The translations under genes and the position numbers were made by a program. Shown here one piece after another: positions 57,210 through 64,000 of a stretch of DNA of 64,000 bases. This DNA comes from JADJOY01 sp016713535 [NCBI: Deltaproteobacteria bacterium] (GTDB taxonomy: Bacteria > JADJOY01). Numbering within the stretch: position 1 is the stretch's first letter; every line of letters starts with the position of its first letter. A model generated the notes under the pieces. It had not been told where the DNA came from, did not search any database, and saw only the letters and a list, made by a program, of their open reading frames with translations. The stretch spans positions 1 through 64,000 of the forward strand of contig JADJOY010000001.1 in assembly GCA_016713535.1 (NCBI GenBank), in the 5' to 3' direction.

Positions 57210-57279
57210 TGCGGCCTCCGCGCGACGCCGCCACGGGCCGCGCCGGTCCCATTCCGCGAGCATCCGGGAGGCCGTGGCC

Positions 57280-59310
57280 GTGAGTGATTCGACCGCCGAC
57301 ATGCAGGCGCTGCTGCTCAGGCTCGAGGCGCGGTTCGCCGACCTCGAGCGGCGCTACGAGACCCTCCTCGCGCGGGTCGAGGGGCCGCCGCCCGACGCGC
57401 ACCCGTCGGCGGCCGACGAGGCGATCGACCCGTGCGAGCTGCTCCTCACCCTCGCCAGCGGTGACGACGTCGAGCGCGCCGCCGCGCAGTCGCGGCTGAC
57501 CGAGCTGGGAGTGCGCGCGGCACCCGGTCTGGCGCTTTGCCTCGTCGACCGGAACGCGGGTGTCCGCATCGCTGCGGCGAACGCGCTCGCCGAGCTCGGC
57601 GCGGGAGCACGCGGCGCCATCGCCTCGCTGGTCGCGGCGCTCAAGGACGACGACGCGGCGGTGCGGCGCGCGGCCGCGTCCGCGCTCGAGGCGATCGGTC
57701 CCAACGCCAAGGGCGCGGTGCCCGCGCTCGTGGAGATGAGCATCAAGGACAACGACGGTGGTGCGCGCAGTCGCGCCGCGCTCGCGCTCGCCGCCATCGG
57801 GCCGGGAGTACGCAGCGCGGTCCCGGCGCTCATCGAGGCGCTCGCGGACTCCGCCACCGACGTGCGTCAGGGAGCGGCGCAGGTGCTCGGCGAGATCGGC
57901 GCGCAGGCCGAAGCCTCGCTCCCCGCGCTGGTGCGCGCGCTCGAGGACGAGAGCTGGCGAGTGCGGCGAAGCGCCGCGTGGGCGCTCGCCGAGATCGGGC
58001 TCGAGAGCGACGGCGTGGTCGCGGCGCTTCTCGAGGCGCTGCGCGACCCCGAGTGGGGCGTGCGCAAGTCGGCCGCGTGGGCGCTCGGCCGGGTGCGCGG
58101 CGAGTCCAAGACGCTGGTGCCGGCGCTCGGCGAGCGGCTGCGCGACGAGGTCGCAGACGTGCGCTACTGGGCGGCGCAGGCGCTCGGTGACCTCGGACCG
58201 CACGCACGCGCGGCGGTGCCGTGGCTGATCGACGCGCTCAAGGACGTGGATCACCACGTGCGGCGGCGCGCGGCCGAAGCGCTCGTCACGATCGGGCCGG
58301 ACGCGGTGATCGGCCTCGGCGGCGCGCTCAAGGACGACTCGGCCGAGGTGCGTCAGGCGGCGGCGCAGGCGCTCGCCGAGCTCGGCCCCGCCGCCAAGGC
58401 GGCGGTGCCGGCGCTCATCGACGCGGCGCTCAACGACTCGGACGTCGCGGCGCGCAGCCGCGCGGGGATGGCTCTCGGCTCGATCGGGCCCGCCGCGCGC
58501 AACGCGATCCTGCCGCTGATCGAGGCGCTCCACGCCGAGACCGGCGAGATCCGGCAGGCCGCGGCCCGTGCTCTCGGCGACATCGGCCCGGTGGCGAAGG
58601 GCGCGGTGCCCGCGCTCATCGAGGCGCTCGAGGACCCGCTGTGGAGCGTGCGGCGCAGCGCCGCGTGGGCGCTCGCCGAGATCGGCCGCGAGGCCAAGGA
58701 CGCGGTGCCCGCGCTCATCGAGGCGCTGCGCGACCGCGAGTGGAGCGTGCGCAAGTCGGCGGCGTGGGCGCTCGGCACGATCCATCCCGATCCCGCCGAG
58801 GCGGTGCCCGCGCTCATCGCCGCCCTCGGCGACCGCGCGAGCGACGTGCGCTACTGGGCGGCGCAGGCGCTCGGCCAGCTCGGCCCCGAGGCGCAGGAGG
58901 CGCTCTCCGCGCTCGTCACGACGCTCACGGACGTGGACGCCCACGTGCGGCGCCGCGCGGCGCAAGCAGTGGGGGCGCTGCGCGCCGGCGCGGCGACCGC
59001 GGTGCCCGCGCTCGTGAGCCTGCTCGCGGACGAGGGCACCGAGGTGCGGGTGGCGGCGGCGCAGGCCCTCGGCGACGTCGGTGTCGCGGCCCAGGACGCG
59101 GTGCCCGCCCTCATTGGAGTGCTCGCCGACCGCGAGACCGAAGTGCGTCAGGTGGCGGCGCAAGCGCTGGGCGCGCTGGGCGCCGCCGCGGCAGCGGCGA
59201 TCCCGGCCCTCGACCGCGCGCTCCTCGACGAGACCGCGTGGGTCCGCCAGGAGGCCGCGCAAGCGATCGAGCGCATCCGCGCCTCCGCGGCCGCCGACCT
59301 CGGCGGGTGA
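57280..59310 (+). CDS. HEAT-repeat protein with N-terminal coiled coil (two cassettes)
   Basis: The 676-residue protein is a paralogue of the one at 54398. It shares the N-terminal amphipathic helix (MQALLLRLEARFADLERRY) and PBS-lyase-type HEAT repeats. Its array contains the same four-unit signature twice. WRVRRSAAWAL (W226), WGVRKSAAWAL (W259), VRYWAAQAL (W297) and HVRRRAAEAL (H326) recur as W455, W488, W526 and H555, so the period is exactly 229 residues. The GTG at 57280 follows GGGAGG, 70 bp after leuA, so cotranscription with leuA is likely. No enzymatic motif is visible. It is presumably a soluble scaffold. Confidence 0.87.
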   Translation: MSDSTADMQALLLRLEARFADLERRYETLLARVEGPPPDAHPSAADEAIDPCELLLTLASGDDVERAAAQSRLTELGVRAAPGLALCLVDRNAGVRIAAANALAELGAGARGAIASLVAALKDDDAAVRRAAASALEAIGPNAKGAVPALVEMSIKDNDGGARSRAALALAAIGPGVRSAVPALIEALADSATDVRQGAAQVLGEIGAQAEASLPALVRALEDESWRVRRSAAWALAEIGLESDGVVAALLEALRDPEWGVRKSAAWALGRVRGESKTLVPALGERLRDEVADVRYWAAQALGDLGPHARAAVPWLIDALKDVDHHVRRRAAEALVTIGPDAVIGLGGALKDDSAEVRQAAAQALAELGPAAKAAVPALIDAALNDSDVAARSRAGMALGSIGPAARNAILPLIEALHAETGEIRQAAARALGDIGPVAKGAVPALIEALEDPLWSVRRSAAWALAEIGREAKDAVPALIEALRDREWSVRKSAAWALGTIHPDPAEAVPALIAALGDRASDVRYWAAQALGQLGPEAQEALSALVTTLTDVDAHVRRRAAQAVGALRAGAATAVPALVSLLADEGTEVRVAAAQALGDVGVAAQDAVPALIGVLADRETEVRQVAAQALGALGAAAAAAIPALDRALLDETAWVRQEAAQAIERIRASAAADLGG

Positions 59311-59370
59311 CGCGGCGATCGGATCGCGACGACCGGGGGGAGGGCGCCCGCTCGGTCGGGCGCCCCAGCC

Positions 59371-61122
59371 TCACCGCTGGAACCGCCGCACGAAGCCGAG
59401 GAAGTCGAGCCAGCTTCCGTCCACCGAGAGCTTGCCGCTCGCGAGTGCGGCGGCCGGGTTCTCGAGCTTGAGCGCGAGCTTCTTCCAGGTGAGCGAGTCG
59501 GTGGTGAGCGTGGCGATGGGCGCGGGGGTACCGGGCAGGGGCTCACCCGCGACGACCTCCGCGACGCCGTGGCGGACGGTGACGACGAAGCGCTCGCCGG
59601 TGTCCGAGAACCGCCACGCCGCGGCCTCGTGGACCTCGACGGCCCCGGCGGGCTCGAGCCGCGTCGCCATGGTGCGGAAGAAGAGATCGAGCGGGATCGG
59701 CGCGAGCGCTTCGTCGTCGGGGCTCGAGTCCGCGGCCGCCGCGAGCCCGTGCTCGGCCTCGTGGGCGCTCTCGAGCAGATACGCGCGGCCGTTGGTGTTC
59801 GAGACCCCGGTGGCGGTGTCGCGTAGCGCCCGGGCAAAGCTCTCGTCGAGCGTCGCGCGATCGCCGGCGCCGGCGGCGCGCAGCTTGGCGAGCAGGTGTG
59901 TGGCCCAGCGCGGATCGTGCGCGTCGAGTGCCTTCCGCGCCGCGCCGAGCACCGCGTCCGCGCCGCCCATCATCGCGATCTCGCGGCGCGCGACCTCGGC
60001 CGCGGGGGTTGGGTAGAGCGCCTCGGGCGAGCCGTCGAACCAGCCGAGCGCGTTGGTGTAGATGGCGCGCGCCGACCAGTCGATCTGGCCGTAGGTCTCG
60101 GCGAGGAACGGGCTCGCGCGCAGGTGCCCGGGGAGCTCGATCGAGCCCGCGAGCTCGTCGATCGGCGTCCCACGGTTGGCACCGCGCACCACCGCGTCGC
60201 GCACCCACTGGATGCCGTCGCGGTAGGTCGTGAGCGTGGTCTCGATCTCGTCGCGGCCGTGGAGAGGGGCCGTGTGCGACGGCACGAGGTGCTCGGGTGC
60301 GAGGCGGCGCATCGCGTCGAGGCTCGCGATCCACTCGTCGACCGGTCGCGGGCGGGTGCCGCGGATCGTGTAGAGGTTGGGGAAGGCGCGGTAGACGTTG
60401 TCGCCGGGCAGCAGCGTCTTCTCGGCGGGGATCCACACGAAGAGCTGGTCGTCGGTCTCGCCGTGGGCCTCGGTGAGCTCGAAGCGCCCCCCGCCGACCT
60501 CGAAGCTCGCGGCGCCGCCGAAGGTGCGCGTCGGCATGCGGAGCCCCGAGGTCAGCGCGGCCTGGAGGTCGGGGCGGCGGCCCAGCGACGAACAGGGCAG
60601 GTCACTCTCGTCGACGTGGCGCCCGAACTGCCGCCAGCCGCGGGCGCGCTGCGCCGCCTGGAACACGCCGTACTGCTCGACGAGGTGCTGGGTGAAGGCC
60701 TTCGTGGCCCACAGCTCGGTGCCCGGCTCGACCCACACCGAGGCGCCCCCCACGTGGTCGATGTGGCTGTGGGTGAAGATCACCGCGCGTAGCGGGCCGG
60801 GCGAGCGCTCGAGCAGCGCCGCGCGGATCGGCCGCGCGCGATCCGGCGACATCGAGGTGTCGATCACCACGTTGCCGTCGTCGGTGCGCACCAGGATCGT
60901 GTTCGCGAGATCCTGGCCGAGCGCCACCCACACCCGCGGTGTCACCTGCTCGATGCGCGGTTCGCCCGCGTTGACCCGGCACAGCTCGGCCAGCCCCGCG
61001 GGCGCGGGCGCGGCGGCGCTGGGCTTGCCGTCGCCCGACCTGCAGGCGGTCGCGAGGAGGACGAGCAGCGCAGCGGCGAGGGCGCGCGGGCGGGGGGCGG
61101 AGAGATGCGTCGGAACGGTCAT
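59371..61122 (-). CDS. Alkylsulfatase-type metallo-beta-lactamase-fold lipoprotein
   Basis: The 583-residue protein begins with a lipoprotein signal (AALLVLLATAC, Cys27). The metallo-beta-lactamase domain carries FTHSHIDHVGGASVWV, the H-x-H-x-D-H zinc motif of SdsA1-like linear alkylsulfatases, and ELTEAHGETDDQLFVWIP and LLPGDNVYRAFPNLYTIRGT complete the site. A dimerisation domain with 'N-A-L-G-W-F-D-G-S-P' (here TNALGWFDGSPEAL) follows, and the C-terminal SCP2-like domain (DSLTWKKLALKLENPAAAL) probably binds the alkyl chain. Such enzymes cleave alkyl sulfates such as dodecyl sulfate. The substrate here could be another ester. It is divergent from the sulfatase-superfamily gene. Confidence 0.88.
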   Translation of the reverse strand: MTVPTHLSAPRPRALAAALLVLLATACRSGDGKPSAAAPAPAGLAELCRVNAGEPRIEQVTPRVWVALGQDLANTILVRTDDGNVVIDTSMSPDRARPIRAALLERSPGPLRAVIFTHSHIDHVGGASVWVEPGTELWATKAFTQHLVEQYGVFQAAQRARGWRQFGRHVDESDLPCSSLGRRPDLQAALTSGLRMPTRTFGGAASFEVGGGRFELTEAHGETDDQLFVWIPAEKTLLPGDNVYRAFPNLYTIRGTRPRPVDEWIASLDAMRRLAPEHLVPSHTAPLHGRDEIETTLTTYRDGIQWVRDAVVRGANRGTPIDELAGSIELPGHLRASPFLAETYGQIDWSARAIYTNALGWFDGSPEALYPTPAAEVARREIAMMGGADAVLGAARKALDAHDPRWATHLLAKLRAAGAGDRATLDESFARALRDTATGVSNTNGRAYLLESAHEAEHGLAAAADSSPDDEALAPIPLDLFFRTMATRLEPAGAVEVHEAAAWRFSDTGERFVVTVRHGVAEVVAGEPLPGTPAPIATLTTDSLTWKKLALKLENPAAALASGKLSVDGSWLDFLGFVRRFQR

Positions 61123-61243
61123 GTCGTGTCTCCAACCGCGCGGCGCGGGCTCGGGTTGGAGCGCGCCGCGGGGCGCGACATGTTAGCCGCGCGCTCGCCG
61201 CTCGCGTCACCCCGCGACCCTTCCGTCCGCCGAGACGTCCGTC

Positions 61244-62632
61244 ATGATCAGCCGCCGTCGCATCGCTCTCCACTCGCTCGTGGCGCTGTCGTTGCTCGGG
61301 ATCCCGCTCGGCGCGCGGGTCACGCGAGCCGCCGACGCCGCGCCCGCCGCGTCCCCACCCAGGGACATCCTCCTCGTCAGCTTCGACGCGCTTCGCCAGG
61401 ACCACATCTCGGCGTTCGGCTACGCGCGTCCCACCACGCCCACCCTCGCGTGGCTCGCGAGCCACGGTACCGCGCTCCGTGACGTGGTACCGGCGGGGCT
61501 CTCGACCAAGACCTCGCTGACGTCGCTGCTGACCGCGCTCGAGTACCGCTCCCACCGGATCCTCGAGAAGAACGAGCACCTGCCACCCGCGATCACCACC
61601 GTCGCCGAGGCGCTCCGCGAGCAGGGCTACGCCACCGCGGGCTTCGTCGCGACACCCCACCTCTCGGCCGAGCTCGGCTACGACCAGGGCTTCGACCGCT
61701 ACGAGGACTTCGCCAAGACCGGCGAGCACTTCGTGGGCGCGGCGGAGGTCCGCGACCAGGTGCTCGCCTATCTCGCCGAGCCGCTGCCCGCCGGGCGCCG
61801 CGCGCGCTTCGTCTATGTGCACATCCTCGAGCCGCACCCGCCGTGGCTCGATCCGTCGCCGTGGCTGGCGGGCAAGGAGGGTGGCAAGCGGATCTTCTCG
61901 TGCGTCGAGATGCCGCCGCTGGCGAAGGTCGCGAAGATCACCCCCGAGCGCCTCACCAACCTGATCGCCAAGTACGACGGTGCGATCCTCGCGGGCGACA
62001 CGGCGCTCGGCGCGATCGTCGACAAGCTGCGCGAGACCAAGGCGCTCGAGCGCACGGTGATCGGCGTCACCACCGACCACGGGCTCGAGCTCCTCGATCG
62101 TTACTCGGCGAGCCACGGCTGGAACCCGTTCGACGAGGTCGCGCGCGGCTTCGTGGTGCTCTACGACGGCTCGAGGCGGTGGGGGCCGGCGCCCAAGCTC
62201 CAGGCGCGGAACGTCGACGTGTTGCCCACGCTGGTGGCGCGCGCCGGCGCGGCCGAGCACCCGGCGTTCCAGGGTGTCGACGTGTTCGGCGCGGCGAGCA
62301 GGGTGCCCGAGATCGCGATCGCCGAGGGCAACCACTGCGCGGCGGTGCGGACGCTCAGCCACAAGCTGATCTGGATCGACTTCCCGCCCGACATCCCGTT
62401 CCCGGCGAGCCTCCGCCGCGGGTTCGCGCTCTTCGATCTGCGCACTGACCCGGGCGAGAAGAAGGACGTCCAGGCCGAGCAGCCCGAGGTGTTCGCGAAG
62501 CTGCGCGACGCGTTCCTCGCGTTCCAGAAGGACGTCGCAGGGAAGGTGGACGATCCGGCCGACCCGAAGCACCAGCAAGGCCTGAGCCCCGAGGCGCGCG
62601 AGCGGCTCGAGGCGCTCGGCTACGTCGAGTAA
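61244..62632 (+). CDS. Sulfatase/alkaline-phosphatase-superfamily protein with non-canonical nucleophile
   Basis: The 462-residue protein has a signal peptide (MISRRRIALHSLVALSLLGI, ending near TRAAD). The sulfatase fold shows ILLVSFDALRQDHISAFGY (metal ligands), TPTLAWLASHGT, VHILEPHPPW and GVTTDHGLELLDRYSASHG (the D-H metal ligands). Where sulfatases have C/S-x-P-x-R, this one reads AGLSTKTSLTSLLTAL without Pro or Arg, so formylglycine cannot form. A Thr or Ser nucleophile, as in phosphotransferase relatives, is possible. The C-terminal region FDLRTDPGEKKDVQAEQPE is typical of sulfatases. The location is periplasmic. It is head to head with the alkylsulfatase-type gene. Confidence 0.87.
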   Translation: MISRRRIALHSLVALSLLGIPLGARVTRAADAAPAASPPRDILLVSFDALRQDHISAFGYARPTTPTLAWLASHGTALRDVVPAGLSTKTSLTSLLTALEYRSHRILEKNEHLPPAITTVAEALREQGYATAGFVATPHLSAELGYDQGFDRYEDFAKTGEHFVGAAEVRDQVLAYLAEPLPAGRRARFVYVHILEPHPPWLDPSPWLAGKEGGKRIFSCVEMPPLAKVAKITPERLTNLIAKYDGAILAGDTALGAIVDKLRETKALERTVIGVTTDHGLELLDRYSASHGWNPFDEVARGFVVLYDGSRRWGPAPKLQARNVDVLPTLVARAGAAEHPAFQGVDVFGAASRVPEIAIAEGNHCAAVRTLSHKLIWIDFPPDIPFPASLRRGFALFDLRTDPGEKKDVQAEQPEVFAKLRDAFLAFQKDVAGKVDDPADPKHQQGLSPEARERLEALGYVE

Positions 62633-62843
62633 GGCCCCGAGCGCGTCACAGCCCGTCGCCTCGCGCGCGAGACGGACGCGCGGTCGCCGCGTGAACGTGC
62701 TCCCCGGGCGGCCTCACGGTCCACCCGTACGCACCCACGTGGCCGCCGTTCGGTCGCCCGATCCGAACCCACGGGCGGCGGCGAGGGACCAGGGGCCGAA
62801 GGCCCCGTGCCCTCCAGCGCGTCCGCGCGGATCCTTGGCGACG

Positions 62844-63554
62844 CTACCAGGTCGTGTGGAGGGCGAACGTCCCCTGCGAGGGTTCGAGAGCGAGGTACTG
62901 GAACTCGCCCTGCGAGCAGCTTCCGCTGTTCAGGAAGAGCTTGTCCCCGTGCTCGGCGCGTACCCCGATGTGGGTGTGGCCGGTCACGATCACGTCCGCC
63001 TCGCGGCTTCGCGCGACGCCCACGGCCCAGCGCTGGAAGGCGCACCGCTCGGGCTCGCTGCGCGCGCCCCGCACGCGGTTGTCGATCTTGTCGAAGGTCT
63101 TGAACACCGCGCGCATCCGCATGCGGAGCAGCCAGCCGCCGGCCCACGAGCCGAGCTCGCCGAGCCAGCGCGCGCGCTGCCAGTGCCAGTCGTAGGCGTG
63201 ACCGTGCGTGAAGTAGAGGTGGGTCTTACCGACCGTGGTCGCCCAGTAATCCGGCGCTCGATCGACCACCGCGCTCACCAGGTCGTGGTTGCCGTGGATG
63301 TAGTGGTAGGGCGGCTGCCGGAAACGCGCGGCGATCTCGGGATGGACCGAGCGCACCACACCGAGCTCGGCCGCCTGGGCGCGCGGCCGCCGGCAACGCA
63401 GCGTCTCCCAGACGTCACCGAGCAGCACGACCGACGCGAAGTTCCCCTCGAGGAAGTCGAGGAAGCGCAGGAAGTCGGCGTCGTCGTGGCGAAACGAGTC
63501 CGCCGGACCACGGCGTCCGAGGTGCAGGTCCGAGATGACGGCGATGGCGCTCAT
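62844..63554 (-). CDS. Metallophosphoesterase (UDP-2,3-diacylglucosamine-hydrolase-like)
   Basis: The 236-residue protein carries the calcineurin-type metal motifs in order: AVISDLHLG, VVLLGDVWE, YIHGNHD, YFTHGHAYD and VTGHTHIG. The first block and the length fit LpxH-like enzymes, which remove UMP from UDP-diacylglucosamine in lipid A synthesis. The middle segment (WLGELGSWAGGWLLRMRMRAV) could touch the membrane. Other metallophosphoesterases of this size have unrelated substrates, so the LpxH role is not certain. The ATG at 63554 has a purine-rich upstream region. Its 3' end is convergent with the sulfatase-superfamily gene, 211 bp away. Confidence 0.82.
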   Translation of the reverse strand: MSAIAVISDLHLGRRGPADSFRHDDADFLRFLDFLEGNFASVVLLGDVWETLRCRRPRAQAAELGVVRSVHPEIAARFRQPPYHYIHGNHDLVSAVVDRAPDYWATTVGKTHLYFTHGHAYDWHWQRARWLGELGSWAGGWLLRMRMRAVFKTFDKIDNRVRGARSEPERCAFQRWAVGVARSREADVIVTGHTHIGVRAEHGDKLFLNSGSCSQGEFQYLALEPSQGTFALHTTW

Positions 63555-63776
63555 GGCGCGCTTTCTCTCACGTACATCGGCACACCTCATCGTAACCGTG
63601 AGCGCGGGAGGTGGCTCGAACGCGCTGGCCTCGCCGGATGCCTTCCCGGCCCTGGAAACGAGCCCAGAACATCGTGCTAGGATCGCGCGTCCGGTCGTCG
63701 CCGCGCTTCGTGAGACGTCGCGAAGCGTGACCCTCCCCCCTCGATGCCCGGATCGACAACGAGCGCGACGAGTTGA

Positions 63777-63802
63777 GCCTGGCGGCTCGCGAGCCGCCAG
63801 GC
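63777..63802. repeat. Perfect 26-bp palindrome
   Basis: GCCTGGCGGCTCG is followed directly by its reverse complement, with no T-run. It lies about 30 bp upstream of the last gene start and could be a hairpin in its leader or a symmetrical protein-binding site. Confidence 0.65.
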
Positions 63803-63833
63803 CATTCGTGACGAGATCGAGGCGAAGCGACCC

Positions 63834-64000
63834 ATGGCGATCTTTGGCGGCGGCGGTACCACCCGAGTGATCCGAGGCGACGCGTTCAAGCGCGTCATCG
63901 CCAAGGACTGGAGCGACGAAGCGTCGCGCGACCAGCTCCTCCAGGAGCTGCACCGAAACACCCGCGAGCTCAGGCCCGAGGAGATGATCGCGCTCCTCAC
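63834..64000 (+). CDS. Unidentified gene, 3' truncated by the window
   Basis: The frame from ATG 63834 reads MAIFGGGGTTRVIRGDAFKR and continues with IAKDWSDEASRDQLLQELHR and NTRELRPEEMIALL to the window edge. It is charged and helical without a signal peptide. GAGGCGAAG lies upstream as a weak ribosome site. About 55 residues are visible, too few to name a family. Confidence 0.55.
   Translation, partial: MAIFGGGGTTRVIRGDAFKRVIAKDWSDEASRDQLLQELHRNTRELRPEEMIALL

Noticed and set aside
54398-59310. DNA tandem repeats as a non-coding satellite
   Set aside because: The periodicity is explained by HEAT protein repeats in intact reading frames.

Overview
The window is very GC-rich chromosomal DNA from a Gram-negative, myxobacterium- or Deltaproteobacteria-like organism; the phylum is inference. 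Supporting signs are paired PilT ATPases, a GspH-type pseudopilin, several lipoproteins, an LpxH-like phosphoesterase, a TatD/radical-SAM fusion, an ATP-dependent DNA ligase of the LigB type and an F420-dependent NADP reductase. I see no rRNA, tRNA, CRISPR array, prophage or intact insertion sequence, so this looks like core genome with many lineage-specific conserved genes.

Left edge (1-5.1 kb): an esterase remnant, a TPR-like gene, an ADP-ribosylglycohydrolase, a zinc metallopeptidase and a glycosyltransferase are all interrupted by stops or frameshifts. 5.1-13.4 kb: a divergent chemotaxis-type transducer behind a pseudopilin, a sigma-54 activator without a receiver domain, a phasin-like protein, Hsp20 with promoter and terminator, a block of tandem and palindromic repeats, a membrane protein and a DmeF-type metal exporter. 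13.4-21.5 kb: an FAD dehydrogenase, a LEA14-like lipoprotein, two tandem pilT genes plus a two-unit hypothetical protein, and a secreted DUF11-repeat protein with its own promoter and terminator. 21.5-36.3 kb: two paralogous cytochromes c near small periplasmic proteins and a copper-type P-ATPase, flanking a surface-modification cluster (GT39 transferase, methyltransferase, SGNH protein, MBOAT acyltransferase, B12-type radical SAM).

36.5-54.2 kb: F420 reductase and Rieske oxygenase, a beta-propeller membrane protein, a hexapeptide acetyltransferase, a second B12-type radical SAM, tmk-ricT-metG, DNA ligase, the TatD-radical SAM fusion, a histidine kinase/response regulator pair and an acyl-CoA dehydrogenase.

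54.4-59.3 kb is the most interesting part. Two related HEAT-repeat proteins flank a short leuA. Upstream of leuA are a sigma-70-type promoter, a 24-codon leucine-rich leader ORF, a sequence able to form an antiterminator and a classical intrinsic terminator. Together these make a textbook-like leucine attenuator. The second HEAT protein looks like the first with one extra 229-residue cassette. The window ends with an alkylsulfatase-type metallo-beta-lactamase lipoprotein, a sulfatase-superfamily protein with a non-canonical nucleophile region, a metallophosphoesterase and the start of an unidentified gene.

About ten conserved genes carry single-base frameshifts, including RicT (two compensating shifts) and PilT. 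This pattern favours residual sequencing or assembly errors over true gene decay, particularly at the left edge.
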